Shown here: positions 9,295-18,499 of the stretch, piece by piece
How positions within the stretch are numbered: the stretch's first letter is position 1
How the letters are laid out: each line of letters opens with the position of its first letter
DNA from: Bacillota bacterium
Lineage (GTDB): Bacteria; Armatimonadota; HRBIN16
DNA: 64,000 nucleotides
Assembly: GCA_023511455.1 (NCBI GenBank)
Contig: JAIMBJ010000007.1
Coordinates: 1 to 64,000, forward strand
Direction: 5' to 3'
Made by a program: the position numbers and the translations under genes
The notes under the pieces: model-generated
Seen by the model: only the letters and a program-made list of their open reading frames with translations
Database searches by the model: none
What the model was told of the DNA's origin: nothing

Positions 9295-9741
9295 GTGACC
9301 GAGGAGATAGAGCGAACCGAAGCCCTGTTGAAGCTGGCGAGGCGATACCATCTGCAGGAACTGGAATGGCAGGAGGAAGGTTTGCGTGTTTTCATCCGCC
9401 GGGAAGCAACGCCGGTGGAAACGGTGGGTGTCCCCCTGACATCCGGGGTTGTACAGGACACAACTGCTGGTACTCCTGCCAGTGCCACGCTGGTTGAACT
9501 GTGCGCCCCGATGACGGGAGTATTTTACCGCGCCACCTCGCCCGATGCTCCTCCCTATGTCGAGGTGGGCGACTTCGTCGAAGAGGGACAAACCGTGTGC
9601 CTGATTGAAGCCATGAAGGTGTTTAACGAAGTGCCTGCCGAGCGTTCGGGCAGGGTGGTGGAGATATGTGCCTCCAACGGGCAGCTGGTGGAACAGGGAG
9701 CGGTGCTCTTTCGTCTGGAGCCAGAGGAGGTAAGCGCGTGA
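9295..9741 (+). CDS. accB: Biotin carboxyl carrier protein of acetyl-CoA carboxylase
   Basis: A 148-residue carrier that holds biotin for acetyl-CoA carboxylase in fatty acid synthesis. The C-terminal biotinyl domain has the EAMK motif with the acceptor Lys108, preceded by CAPMTGVFYRATSP and followed by the glycine turn near VEQGAVLF. The N-terminal 40 residues are a helix as in AccB. The GTG at 9295 was chosen because GAGGTGAG lies 4-7 bases upstream; an earlier GTG at 9286 would overlap that site. Its stop overlaps the start of hom by 4 bases. accC, the usual neighbour, is absent; the ligase BirA is encoded at 42828. Confidence 0.9.
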   Translation: MTEEIERTEALLKLARRYHLQELEWQEEGLRVFIRREATPVETVGVPLTSGVVQDTTAGTPASATLVELCAPMTGVFYRATSPDAPPYVEVGDFVEEGQTVCLIEAMKVFNEVPAERSGRVVEICASNGQLVEQGAVLFRLEPEEVSA

Positions 9742-11030
9742 GCAAGGAGGTCATCCATCTGGGCATCCTGGGGCTGGGCGTGGTCGGCTCGGGAACGGTC
9801 GAAGTGCTTCGGCGCAACCGCGAAAGCATCGAGCGCAAGATAGGAGCGCGTCTGGAAATCCGCCGGATTGCCGTGCGGGACGTGAACAAACCCCGCCGTG
9901 TGCCTGTAGACCGCTCATTGCTCACCAACAATGCCTATGAGGTCATCGATGACCCGCAGGTAGACATTGTGGTGGAGCTGATTGGCGGTGTGCATCCCGC
10001 CAAGGAGTATGTGCTGCGCGCGTTAGAAAACGGCAAGCCAGTGGTCAGCGCGAACAAGGAACTGCTTGCCAAAGAGGGCGCGGACATCATGATGGCGGCG
10101 GGTAGATGCCATCTGGACTTTGCCTTCGAGGGAAGCGTAGGAGGTGGCATCCCGATTATTCAACCCATGAAAAACGCGCTGGCAGGTAATCGTATCGAGC
10201 GGGTGATGGGAATCGTGAACGGCACGACCAACTACATCCTCACGAAGATGGCAGAGGATGGCACCGACTTCGACCAGGCGCTGAAAGAGGCACAGGCGCA
10301 GGGCTACGCGGAAGCCGACCCCAGCGCGGACGTGAACGGACATGATGCCCAGTATAAGATAGCTATCCTGGCATCGATCGCCTTTACTGCCCGTGTGAAG
10401 GTGGACGACGTGTATTGCGAGGGTATTGCCAAAATCACCCGCACCGACATGGAGTGGGCGAACCGGCTGGGATATGCAATCAAACTGGTGGCGATAGCGC
10501 AGGAGGTCTCGCCCAAAGCGGTACAGGTGCGCGTACATCCCGCGCTTTTACCTCTCTCACACCCGTTGGCAAGTGTGCGCGACGTTTACAACGCCATTCT
10601 GGTGCACGGAGATGCCGTGGGCGATGTGATGTTCTATGGGCGCGGGGCGGGCAGTTTGCCTACGGGCAGCGCAGTAGTCGGAGACATCATCGATGTGTCG
10701 CGCAACTTGCTGTTCGGTAGTAGCGGGCGTGTGGGCTGTACGTGCTTCGACCAGCGTTACGTCATTCCCATCGAGCAGGTGGAAACCAGCTATTACGTCC
10801 GGATGCGCGTGCAGGACCGTCCAAACGTACTGGCGCAGGTCGCCGGGGTGTTTGGCATTCACCACATCAGCATCTCCTCGGTGGTGCAAAGACAGATTAA
10901 CCCGCAAGAGGCGGAGATTGTGTGGATTACGCACCGCACGCAGGAGGGCGCGATACGCCATGCGACCGCCGAAATCCGACGTCTACCCGTCGTGATGGAC
11001 GTGTGTAGCACCATTCGCGTGGAAGAATGA
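9738..11030 (+). CDS. hom: Homoserine dehydrogenase
   Basis: A 430-residue enzyme that reduces aspartate semialdehyde to homoserine on the way to threonine and methionine. The Rossmann motif LGILGLGVVGSGTVEVL opens the protein. VMGIVNGTTNYILTKM and the EADPSADVNGHDAQYKI segment, with its catalytic acidic and lysine residues, lie at 150-230. A C-terminal ACT domain (residues about 350-430, YYVRMRVQDRPNVLAQVAGVF) gives threonine feedback. The GTG at 9738 has GGAGGT 8 bases ahead and overlaps the accB stop; a longer frame from 9666 merely reads through accB. It overlaps the next gene by 4 bases. Confidence 0.95.
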   Translation: MSKEVIHLGILGLGVVGSGTVEVLRRNRESIERKIGARLEIRRIAVRDVNKPRRVPVDRSLLTNNAYEVIDDPQVDIVVELIGGVHPAKEYVLRALENGKPVVSANKELLAKEGADIMMAAGRCHLDFAFEGSVGGGIPIIQPMKNALAGNRIERVMGIVNGTTNYILTKMAEDGTDFDQALKEAQAQGYAEADPSADVNGHDAQYKIAILASIAFTARVKVDDVYCEGIAKITRTDMEWANRLGYAIKLVAIAQEVSPKAVQVRVHPALLPLSHPLASVRDVYNAILVHGDAVGDVMFYGRGAGSLPTGSAVVGDIIDVSRNLLFGSSGRVGCTCFDQRYVIPIEQVETSYYVRMRVQDRPNVLAQVAGVFGIHHISISSVVQRQINPQEAEIVWITHRTQEGAIRHATAEIRRLPVVMDVCSTIRVEE

Positions 11031-12100
11031 AACTCATAGACCGCATGTTGCTATCCGAGCTGCTGGTGCCCTTCTTGGCGGGCACGCTGGCTGTGGTGCT
11101 GATGCTGATTGGCAACATGCTGTTTTTTTATGCCGAAGTGCTGTTTGCCAAAGGCGTACCGGTGGTTGCCGTCGCGCAGATGATTGTCTATCATACCCCC
11201 TTCTTGCTGGTGCTGACTCTGCCGGTCGCAACGGCGCTGTCGGTGTCGCTGGCGGTGAATCGGCTGGCGAGGGACTCCGAGATTGTTGTACTGCGCAACG
11301 CGGGCGCGAGCCTCTGGCGTATTTTCCTGCCCCTGCTGGTGGCGGGATTGGTGATTTCTGTGGTAAACTTCTGGCTTGAGGAATCGGTGGTGCCGCAGGC
11401 AGAACGACAGTTCCGCCGTGTGCGAGACCGCATCTTCCTGATGCAGACGGCGCCGATGTTCCGTTCCAACGTGGTTTTCAAAGTGAGCGATTATGCCTTC
11501 TACATTGGCCTGGTGGAGAGCGTCAAGGACAACCGCGCCGAGTTGCGAGATGTTCAGGTGTGGGAGATGCCCGTATCCGGCTATGCGCGGACGATTTTGG
11601 CTCCTCGCGCGGTGTACGACGACGGGACATGGCGTTTCTACAACGCGCATGTGCATATCTACGGCAGGGATGGGTTTGCCATTGATGCCCGCGCTGCCGG
11701 GGAGATTACCATCAACTTACGGGTGGCGCTGGAGGAACTGCTCAGCCCGCCGACACCGGAGGAAACCAACGCAGCGGAACTGCGTCGTCAGGCACAGGAG
11801 CTGGAGAAGGCAGGGATGCCAGCCACGCGGCTGTGGGTAGGATACTACTTCAAGTATTCCATCCCTTTTGCGTGCGCGGTGTTTGCTCTGTGCAGCGCGC
11901 CTCTGGCGTTGACCTTCGCCCGTGCGGGCAGCTTCATGGGAGTGTTGCTGGCGATTATTCTCGTATTCCTGTTCTGGAATACCCTGCTGCTGGCGCGATT
12001 GCTGGGCAATCAGGGGTTTTTGCCTCCGGCGGTTGCCGCATGGGCGCCCAACGTGCTGTTCGCCGCTGGCGGACTGTTTATTCTGTGGCGGTTGGAGTAA
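11027..12100 (+). CDS. LptF/LptG-family permease
   Basis: A 357-residue inner-membrane protein of the YjgP/YjgQ family, which forms the transmembrane part of the lipopolysaccharide export ATPase LptB2FG. Three N-terminal helices (residues 12-115) carry the family pattern LLSELLVPFLAGTLAVV and LPVATALSVSLAVNRLARDSE. A periplasmic beta-jellyroll domain occupies about residues 130-260, and three helices close the protein. Overlap with hom is 4 bases (ATGA). It is the only Lpt gene here; LptB and the second permease must be elsewhere. Presence supports a diderm envelope. Confidence 0.85.
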   Translation: MKLIDRMLLSELLVPFLAGTLAVVLMLIGNMLFFYAEVLFAKGVPVVAVAQMIVYHTPFLLVLTLPVATALSVSLAVNRLARDSEIVVLRNAGASLWRIFLPLLVAGLVISVVNFWLEESVVPQAERQFRRVRDRIFLMQTAPMFRSNVVFKVSDYAFYIGLVESVKDNRAELRDVQVWEMPVSGYARTILAPRAVYDDGTWRFYNAHVHIYGRDGFAIDARAAGEITINLRVALEELLSPPTPEETNAAELRRQAQELEKAGMPATRLWVGYYFKYSIPFACAVFALCSAPLALTFARAGSFMGVLLAIILVFLFWNTLLLARLLGNQGFLPPAVAAWAPNVLFAAGGLFILWRLE

Positions 12101-12103
12101 GGG

Positions 12104-14800
12104 ATGAGCCGTGTGAAATCCAAAAAGCAAGATTCGCCTGACGCGGTACAGGCTGGAGCCTGTACGACCCCATCCAGTGATAGCATCATTGCTCTCCACC
12201 TGCGTGAGGAATGGGTTCACGCGCTGGCTGAAATGCAGGACGCCCGGGAGATAGGGCAGTGGATAACGGAACAACGCGAGCAGCTGATGCATCACATTCA
12301 GCCCCACCAAGATGGACTGCATACCTGCCGTTCTTTTACAGCTCTTGCCGACGCGGTGGTGCGTCGTTTGTTTCAGCTTGCTGTCCAGCGCGCACACGTC
12401 GCACAGCCCCCGGAGATTGCCGTCGCCGCCACCGGCGGGTACGGGCGCATGGAACTGTCGCCGCACTCGGATATCGACATCACCTTCATCCCGGAGCGCG
12501 ACGGCGACGCCACTACCGATCGCATCATCCGCGAAATGTTTCGTCTGCTGATGCACGTGATGATGGAGTACGGGCATCTGAAGGTGGGCTACGCCTATCG
12601 GCTGATTGAGGACTGTGCCACGCTGGACCACACTACCCAGACGACCCTCGTGGATGCCCGACTGGTAACAGGGAGCCGACACATCTTCGCCCGCTTTCTG
12701 GAGGAGTTCTGGGCAAACTTCAATCCCACCGATTTTCTGTTCCGCAAAATCGCCGAGCGGCGCCAGGTACGCGCCCGTTATGGCACCACTCCTTATCTGG
12801 TGGAGCCGAACGTGAAAGAGGGGGCTGGCGGGCTACGTGATATTCACCTCGTGCGGTGGCTGGCAGCCGGATGGGCAGGGCTGCCCACGGCAGGGGAGTG
12901 GGAACAGCTGGTAGCCCGTGAGTGGCTGACGCCGGAGGACGCGGACCGCCTGATGGAGGCGCACGAGTTTCTGCTGCGCGTGCGCAACCACCTGCATGTT
13001 CTGGCAGGGGAACAGCGAGACGTTCTCACCCCCTCCAAACAAGAGCAAATCGCCTCTCGTCTCGGATACGAGCCCGGCGAGCACGCGCCCCCCGTGGAAC
13101 AGTTCATGCACGATTACTACCTTCACGCCGCAGACGCACACCGAATCTGCGAGGAGGTTATCCGTCGGGTCGAGCAGGGGAGGCACGTGCTGGGCATTGG
13201 ATTAGACTGCGAGCGCAAAGAGGTGATACCGGCACAAAACCTGTTGCAGCGCGAGGACCCTGTATGGATGGTGTGGGCGGTGCGATTAGCACTGGAGTAC
13301 GACCTGAATCTGAGCACACCTCTGCAACGGTTGATGAGGCAAACCGCTCAGCGGAAGCCGACCACGCATGACCCCAAACACCTTGCGGAGACGTTTCTTG
13401 CCATCCTGCGTGCCCCCAGCGGGGTGGCACGCGCCCTGCGCCAACTGGCAGACACGGGTGTGCTGGGATGGATACTGCCGGAGTTCGAGGCGACCCGCAC
13501 GCTAATCCCGTATGACCCCTCGCATAACTTCACCGTGGGCGAGCATACCCTGCGCGTGATAGAGAACGTCGATGCGCTGAACAGTATCACCGACCCCAAC
13601 TACGCGGATTACCGGCGCATTTTTCAGGAGACGCCGCACCGTGAGATACTGTACCTTGCTGCGCTGTTGCACGATGCGGGCAAGGCGAACCCACACATGG
13701 AGCACGCCGAAGCCGGAGCGCAGATGGCGCAGGAGGTGGGCAAAAGGCTGTACCTGAGCGAAGACGCGATTGCCGACCTGGTGTTTCTGGTGAGGCATCA
13801 CCTCTTAATGGCGGAAACCTCGCGGCTCCGCGACCTCAACCTGGAAGAAACCATACGCGATTTTGTCCACATCGTGGATACGGTAGAGCGACTGAACATG
13901 CTGTATATCCTGACGTATGCCGACACCCATGCGGTCGGCAGCGGGCAGTGGACGGAGGTAAAGGCCGCCTTCCTGCGAGAACTGCATCGCAAAGCGGAGC
14001 GGTTCCTGATGGCATCGGAAGCGGTGGATCACGCACCGCCTGACATCGGCAGATTCCGCCGCCGCCTGGCAAAGGAGCTGAGCCTGGAAAACCTGCCCGA
14101 AGAGCTGGTCACTCGCCACCTGAACCAGATGCCCGCGACCTACCTGCTGAACACGCCGCAGGAGCAGATTGGCTTGCACATCCGGATGGTGCAGGAGGCG
14201 ATACAGGGCACACCCCAGCTGGCATTCCAGACAGCTCCCGATGCATCGGTTACCGAGCTGACGGTCTGTGCTATCGACGACCCTGAGCCGGGCTTGCTGG
14301 CAAAGATTGCGGGCGTTCTTTACGCGGGACAGGTTGCCGTGCACGCGGCGAACGTGTTCACCCGCTCGGGGGAAATCAAGATTGCCCTGGATACGTTGTG
14401 GGTGGACTATCGCGGTCGCCCGATACCCCCTTCGAAGCGCGCGGAGATCGAGGAGCATATGGTCGCAGTGCTTACGGGCGAGTTGTCGGTAGCGGAACTG
14501 CTCCAACGTCGCCGTCGCCACGAACAGACGCCACCTGAGCTGGTCAGTCTGGTAGTGCATCACGACCTGTCCGAGCAGTTCACGGTGATAGAGGTGCGCA
14601 CCACCGAGCATATTGGGATGCTTTACTGGGTGTGCCGCGCGCTGTCGCAGCTGGGCTGGAACATCCACAGCGCGAAGCTCAGCACGTGGGCGGGCAAGGC
14701 GGTGGGCGTGTTCTACATCACCGACTCGGAGGGACGCAAAATCCACGCCGACGCCCAGCGACTGAAGGACACCCTCGCGGAAGGGGCAGAGGCGTTATAG
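12104..14800 (+). CDS. glnD: [Protein-PII] uridylyltransferase / uridylyl-removing enzyme
   Basis: An 898-residue nitrogen sensor that adds UMP to PII proteins when glutamine is low and removes it when glutamine is high. Nucleotidyltransferase motif GGYGRMELSPHSDIDI lies around residue 110. The HD hydrolase domain has LAALLHDAGKANPH near residue 520. Two ACT domains at the C-terminus (about 705-780 and 815-890) bind glutamine. The order and the length match GlnD. It starts 3 bases after the permease stop. No PII gene (glnB/glnK) is adjacent. Confidence 0.95.
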   Translation: MSRVKSKKQDSPDAVQAGACTTPSSDSIIALHLREEWVHALAEMQDAREIGQWITEQREQLMHHIQPHQDGLHTCRSFTALADAVVRRLFQLAVQRAHVAQPPEIAVAATGGYGRMELSPHSDIDITFIPERDGDATTDRIIREMFRLLMHVMMEYGHLKVGYAYRLIEDCATLDHTTQTTLVDARLVTGSRHIFARFLEEFWANFNPTDFLFRKIAERRQVRARYGTTPYLVEPNVKEGAGGLRDIHLVRWLAAGWAGLPTAGEWEQLVAREWLTPEDADRLMEAHEFLLRVRNHLHVLAGEQRDVLTPSKQEQIASRLGYEPGEHAPPVEQFMHDYYLHAADAHRICEEVIRRVEQGRHVLGIGLDCERKEVIPAQNLLQREDPVWMVWAVRLALEYDLNLSTPLQRLMRQTAQRKPTTHDPKHLAETFLAILRAPSGVARALRQLADTGVLGWILPEFEATRTLIPYDPSHNFTVGEHTLRVIENVDALNSITDPNYADYRRIFQETPHREILYLAALLHDAGKANPHMEHAEAGAQMAQEVGKRLYLSEDAIADLVFLVRHHLLMAETSRLRDLNLEETIRDFVHIVDTVERLNMLYILTYADTHAVGSGQWTEVKAAFLRELHRKAERFLMASEAVDHAPPDIGRFRRRLAKELSLENLPEELVTRHLNQMPATYLLNTPQEQIGLHIRMVQEAIQGTPQLAFQTAPDASVTELTVCAIDDPEPGLLAKIAGVLYAGQVAVHAANVFTRSGEIKIALDTLWVDYRGRPIPPSKRAEIEEHMVAVLTGELSVAELLQRRRRHEQTPPELVSLVVHHDLSEQFTVIEVRTTEHIGMLYWVCRALSQLGWNIHSAKLSTWAGKAVGVFYITDSEGRKIHADAQRLKDTLAEGAEAL

Positions 14801-14807
14801 CAACGGG

Positions 14808-14816
14808 TGATATAAT
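14808..14816 (+). promoter_or_regulatory. Extended -10 promoter ahead of the small toxin-antitoxin-like pair
   Basis: TGATATAAT (TGn plus TATAAT) sits right after the glnD stop. No good -35 box is seen, as is common with extended -10 promoters. A GGGAGGT ribosome binding site and a GTG at 14843 follow. Confidence 0.5.
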
Positions 14817-14842
14817 AGGAGTTGCAGGGAGGTGGCGCAAAG

Positions 14843-15073
14843 GTGGAAGAACGTGAAGAAGGCTGCACTCATCAGACGCCGTCGAGTAGGGATGTCTTTA
14901 CCACTTTGAAGCAGGCATCCATCCAACACGGCAGCAGCGAGGCTTTACTCTTCTGCTTTGGACGACTTGCCAGTTGCGCCGACGAGTTGAAACGACTGGA
15001 AGACCAGATTGAACAGATGGACACGGCCGCCGTCGAGAAAGCAGGCTCGTCTTTAACCTTTGCAGACAACTGA
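14843..15073 (+). CDS. Small hypothetical protein, possible antitoxin partner of the PIN toxin remnant
   Basis: A 76-residue protein not recognised by sequence. It starts at a GTG about 9 bases after GGGAGGT; a TTG at 14822 would run through that site. Its C-terminal half (ADELKRLEDQIEQMDTAAV) is predicted helical or coiled coil. It ends 5 bases before the ATG of a PIN-domain toxin reading frame and shares its promoter, which is the usual position for a VapB-type antitoxin. No AbrB, RHH or Phd fold can be recognised, so the antitoxin role is only positional. Confidence 0.45.
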   Translation: MEEREEGCTHQTPSSRDVFTTLKQASIQHGSSEALLFCFGRLASCADELKRLEDQIEQMDTAAVEKAGSSLTFADN

Positions 15074-15078
15074 CCACA

Positions 15079-15474
15079 ATGAGCCGCTACCTCATGGACA
15101 CCAACCATGTCAGTGGTCTGTGGAGAGGGGAGGAACGCCTCGCCGAAAGGATTAGGTCGTTCGATGGCGTAGTTTATCTGTGCACTCCAGTGGTTGGAGA
15201 GCTATAGCACATGGTGTATTCCAGTCATCGACAGGCAGAAAACATCGTCGAATTGGAGATTCTGCTGAGCCTTTTCCCTGTGTTGGCTTATGATGACCTT
15301 GCCGCACGTGAATATGGACGTATCCGCTCTTTGACGAAGCAACAGGGCTTCACACTACCGCCTGTTCACGCGATGATCGCTGCAACTGCACTGGTGCATG
15401 GTCTAACAGTGTTGACGTCGGATAGCGATTTCCTGCGGATTCCCGATTTGCGAGTGGAAAACTGGCTGATGTGA
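15079..15474 (+). pseudogene. VapC-like PIN-domain ribonuclease interrupted by an in-frame TAG
   Basis: One continuous reading frame of 131 codons encodes a type II toxin-antitoxin PIN nuclease, but codon 43 (15205-15207) is TAG. Before the stop are RYLMDTNHVSGLW (first catalytic Asp) and TPVVGEL (Glu). After it come HMVYSSHRQAENI, the AAREYGRIR segment, and LTVLTSDSDFLRI with the last acidic residues. In many PIN relatives the motif is GEL followed by an aromatic residue, so the lost residue was probably Trp (TGG to TAG) or Tyr. There is no frameshift. An in-frame ATG at 15211 could restart translation but would lack the N-terminal catalytic half. Most likely an inactivated toxin. Confidence 0.75.
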
Positions 15475-15544
15475 GCGCTGCTTAGGGCGATGATGGCAGA
15501 CAAGCGAACCGTGGGGAGGTGGACTCCCGTGACACCCGAAAGAT

Positions 15545-15580
15545 GAATCTGAGATGCTTCGCTAACACTCAGCATGACAA
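15545..15580. repeat. Small REP-like inverted repeat between toxin remnant and methylase
   Basis: The 155-base gap 15475-15629 contains ATGCT (15554-15558) facing AGCAT (15571-15575) inside a segment shaped like short dispersed palindromic elements found in several environmental bacteria. Only one copy is visible here, so it may be chance. Confidence 0.2.
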
Positions 15581-15629
15581 TGGAGTGCCAACATCACATG
15601 ACAGAAAGGTCATTGCTAGGAGTGCCGAC

Positions 15630-17063
15630 ATGAGTAAAGACGAGTCTCCGAACACGAGCGCGGACAAAGACGCACGTCCTATCGAGGTGGACTTCCCGTT
15701 GCAGAAAGTCTCCCAGGAGTCGGTGCGGGAGAAGAATATCCGACACGGGCACATCAGCACGCTGCATATCTGGTGGTCGCGCAAGCCGCTGGCAGCATCG
15801 CGGGCGTCCATCTTAGCCGCACTGCTGCCCGACAACCCCATCAAACGCCACGAGTACCTGAAACTCATCGAGCGACTCGCCCCGTGGGAAGACGCAAAGG
15901 CAAACAGCCGTGCGCTCCTACTACAGCAGGCGCGCGCCCTGATACGCGAGGCGTTCGGTGGGCGCGCCCCGCGCGTGTTAGACCCCTTCGCGGGCGGCGG
16001 CAGCATCCCGCTGGAGGCGATGCGACTGGGCTGCGAAACCTACGCGCTGGACTACAACCCCATCGCCGTGCTGCTCAATCGCTGCGTGCTGGAGTACCCG
16101 GCGCGCTTTGGCGCGCCCGACTCGGTGTCCAGCGTGCCCTTGCCACCATCCGACGCGCCGTCGCAGGCGACCTTGCTCGTGGATGTCCCTGCCCCATCGC
16201 CCCTGTTGCTGGCGGTGCAGGCGTGGGGCGACTGGGTGCTACACGAGGCGCGGAAGCGACTGGAACGCTTCTACCCGCCCGACCCTGACGGCTCGATTCC
16301 TGTCGGCTACTATTGGATGCGCACCGTGCCCTGCCAGAACCCCAGCTGTGGCGCGGAAATCCCCCTCACCGCCAACTTGTGGCTGGCAAAGAAAGACCAG
16401 AAAGAGGTGGCGCTGAAGATTGTGCCTGAGCGTGCGCAGAGGCGGGTGGCGTTCCAGATTGTGGGTCAGGAGGGCGAACCGATAGACTTCGACCCTGAGC
16501 GGGGCACGGTGGCGCGGGCGCATGTGGAGTGTCCCCTGTGCGGGGGCGTGATAGACGACAAGACGACCCGTCGTCTGTTCCAGGAGGGCAAGGCGGGTCA
16601 GCGGATGGTTGCCGTGGTGCTGCACCACCCTAATCATCGGGGCAAGCGGTATCGGCTGGCGACCGAAGCGGATGGGGACGCCTACCGCGCTGCTCAAGCG
16701 GAGCTGCAGCGTGTGCGCGACCGTCTGCGCGAAGAGTGGGGCATGGAGCCGGTGCCCGATGAGCCGCTGCCGCCGCTGGAAGCGCTCGGTTTTCGAGTCC
16801 AGCGCTACGGTCTGACCCGTTGGGGCGACCTGTTCAATGCGCGGCAGCAGTTGGCGTTGGTGACCTTTGTTGACCTGGTGCGTCGGGCGCACGCCGAGAT
16901 GCTGGCGCAGGGCGCCGACCCCGAATTCGCTAAAGCCGTGGCGACCTACTTGGCGTTAACAGTCTCTCGAATGTCCGATTTTGAGACATCGCTAGCAGCC
17001 TGGCATCCACAGTGGGAGTTTTCTAAGAACACATTCTCACGACAGGCAATCCCGATGACTTAG
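15630..17063 (+). pseudogene. DUF1156 adenine-specific DNA methylase, N-terminal part ending at a premature TAG
   Basis: 477 codons of a COG1743-type DNA methylase. The start at 15630 follows AGGAG by 7 bases and gives the family N-terminus [20 protein letters not shown] and [15 protein letters not shown] (DUF1156). The SAM-binding segment [18 protein letters not shown] lies around residue 118. Zinc-ribbon cysteines (CQNPSCG and CPLCGG) lie at 230-315. The frame stops at TAG 17061-17063 after RQAIPMT; in the family this is followed by WDY/WDF, so TGG became TAG. The next codons in the same frame read DYSELNP and continue the protein. The stop lies in a patch of clearly lower G+C (16981-17160). 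As read, the enzyme is truncated before its DPPY catalytic motif. Confidence 0.85.
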
Positions 17064-18479
17064 GATTACTCAGAGCTTAATCCGTTGTCTCCCATCCTAA
17101 CAGGCACTTGGCGGAGTATGTTTGGGCAAGTTATGGAAACCTTATCGAACCTTGTTAGCACTCCAATCTCAGATACGACTCTTGGGAGTATTCAACACGG
17201 TTCCGCGACCGACCTGCCGTGGGAAGACAACTTCTTCGACGCCGTCATCACCGACCCGCCCTACTACGATAATGTGCCCTACGCAGACCTCTCGGACTTT
17301 TTCTATGTGTGGCTCAAGCGCAGCGTGGGGCACCTGCACCCCGACCTGTTCGTCACCCCGCTCACGCCCAAATCCCAAGAGATGGTCGCCGACGCCAGCA
17401 AGGTGGGCGGCGATATGCAAAAGGCACGCGAGCGATTCGAGGCGATGCTTCTGCAGGCGTTTCGTGAAATCCGCCGCGTGCTGAAGCCGAACGGCATCGC
17501 CGTGATTGTGTTCGCGCACAAGACCACCGCAGCGTGGGAGACGGTGCTGGGCGCACTCACGGAGGCAGGACTGCGCATCACGATGGCATGGCCCATCCAC
17601 ACCGAGATGCAGGCGCGGTTGCGCGCGCAGGAGTCGGCTGCACTGGCGAGCAGCATCTATATGGTCTGTCGCAAGCGTCAAGGCGCGACAACGGGCTACT
17701 GGAGCGAGGTGCGCCGTGAGACGCGCGAGCGCGTGGAGCGCCGCCTGCAGCAGTTCTGGGACGCAGGGGTGCGTGGGGCGGATATGTTCATCAGCGCGAT
17801 TGGCGCGGCGATGGAGGTCTTCACCCGCTATGCTCGCGTGGAGAAAGCGTCGGGCGACCCTGTGCCGTTGGGCGAGTTTTTGCAGGAGGTGCGCCAGGTG
17901 GTCGCCGAGTTTGCGCTGCGGCGCGTGCTACACGAGCAAGCCGTTGCCAGCGAGCTGGACGCGCTCACCCGCTTCTACCTGCTCTATCGCTGGTCTTACG
18001 GGCGCGCGGAGGCGCCGTTTGATGAGGCGCGCAAGTTGGCGACCAGCGTCGGGCTGGAGCTGACGCAGGTGTGGGGCGCGGGCGAGGTCATCGAGCAGGA
18101 CAAGGAGCGCGTGCGCGTGCGGGCGCACTACGAGCGGGCGTGGGGCGTGCGTGTGGGCAGGAATGCGGGGCTTCGACGTCCAAAGACAACGATTGAGCAG
18201 TTCACGATGGAGGCGATGCAGCAGGGCGAGGGCGGGAAGGACGATGCGGTCGCCGCATGGGATGTGCTGCGGGAGCGCGGGCGCAGCGCGCTGATTGAGG
18301 CGATTCAGCTGGCAGCGGCGCTGTGGGAGGCGAACCAGCTGAGCCTGTTGCGCGAATGGCTCGACGAAGGCTACGGTAACCGCCCCGCCTTCTGGCTGAC
18401 GGCGCAAGCCATCTCGGAGCTCCTGCCCGACGGCGAGCGCGAACGCCGCGTCCTGCAAGGACTACTTGCACATCGGTAA
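17064..18479 (+). pseudogene. DUF1156 adenine-specific DNA methylase, C-terminal part after the premature TAG
   Basis: The same frame continues without a shift for 471 codons. It holds the catalytic motif ITDPPYYDNVPYADLSDFFY about 60 codons after the stop, then the family C-terminal region ending a few bases before the DUF499 ATPase. Re-initiation could occur at ATG 17118 (weak GGCGGAG ahead) or 17133, giving a protein with the catalytic motif but without the [10 protein letters not shown]-binding motif. Whether N- and C-terminal pieces could act as two chains is unknown. Most economical reading: a single methylase gene inactivated by one G-to-A change. Confidence 0.8.
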
Positions 18480-18499
18480 AATAACAGATGGAGGCACCC

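Noticed and set aside
15079-18479. Genome-wide reassignment of TAG to an amino acid
   Set aside because: Several clear genes in the window end with TAG at the expected C-terminus (1438-1440, 2539-2541, 14798-14800, 24488-24490), so TAG works as a normal stop.
18488-18499. Earlier ATG for the DUF499 ATPase at 18488
   Set aside because: It overlaps the GGAGG site that is well spaced for ATG 18500, and the family N-terminus begins with the later Met.
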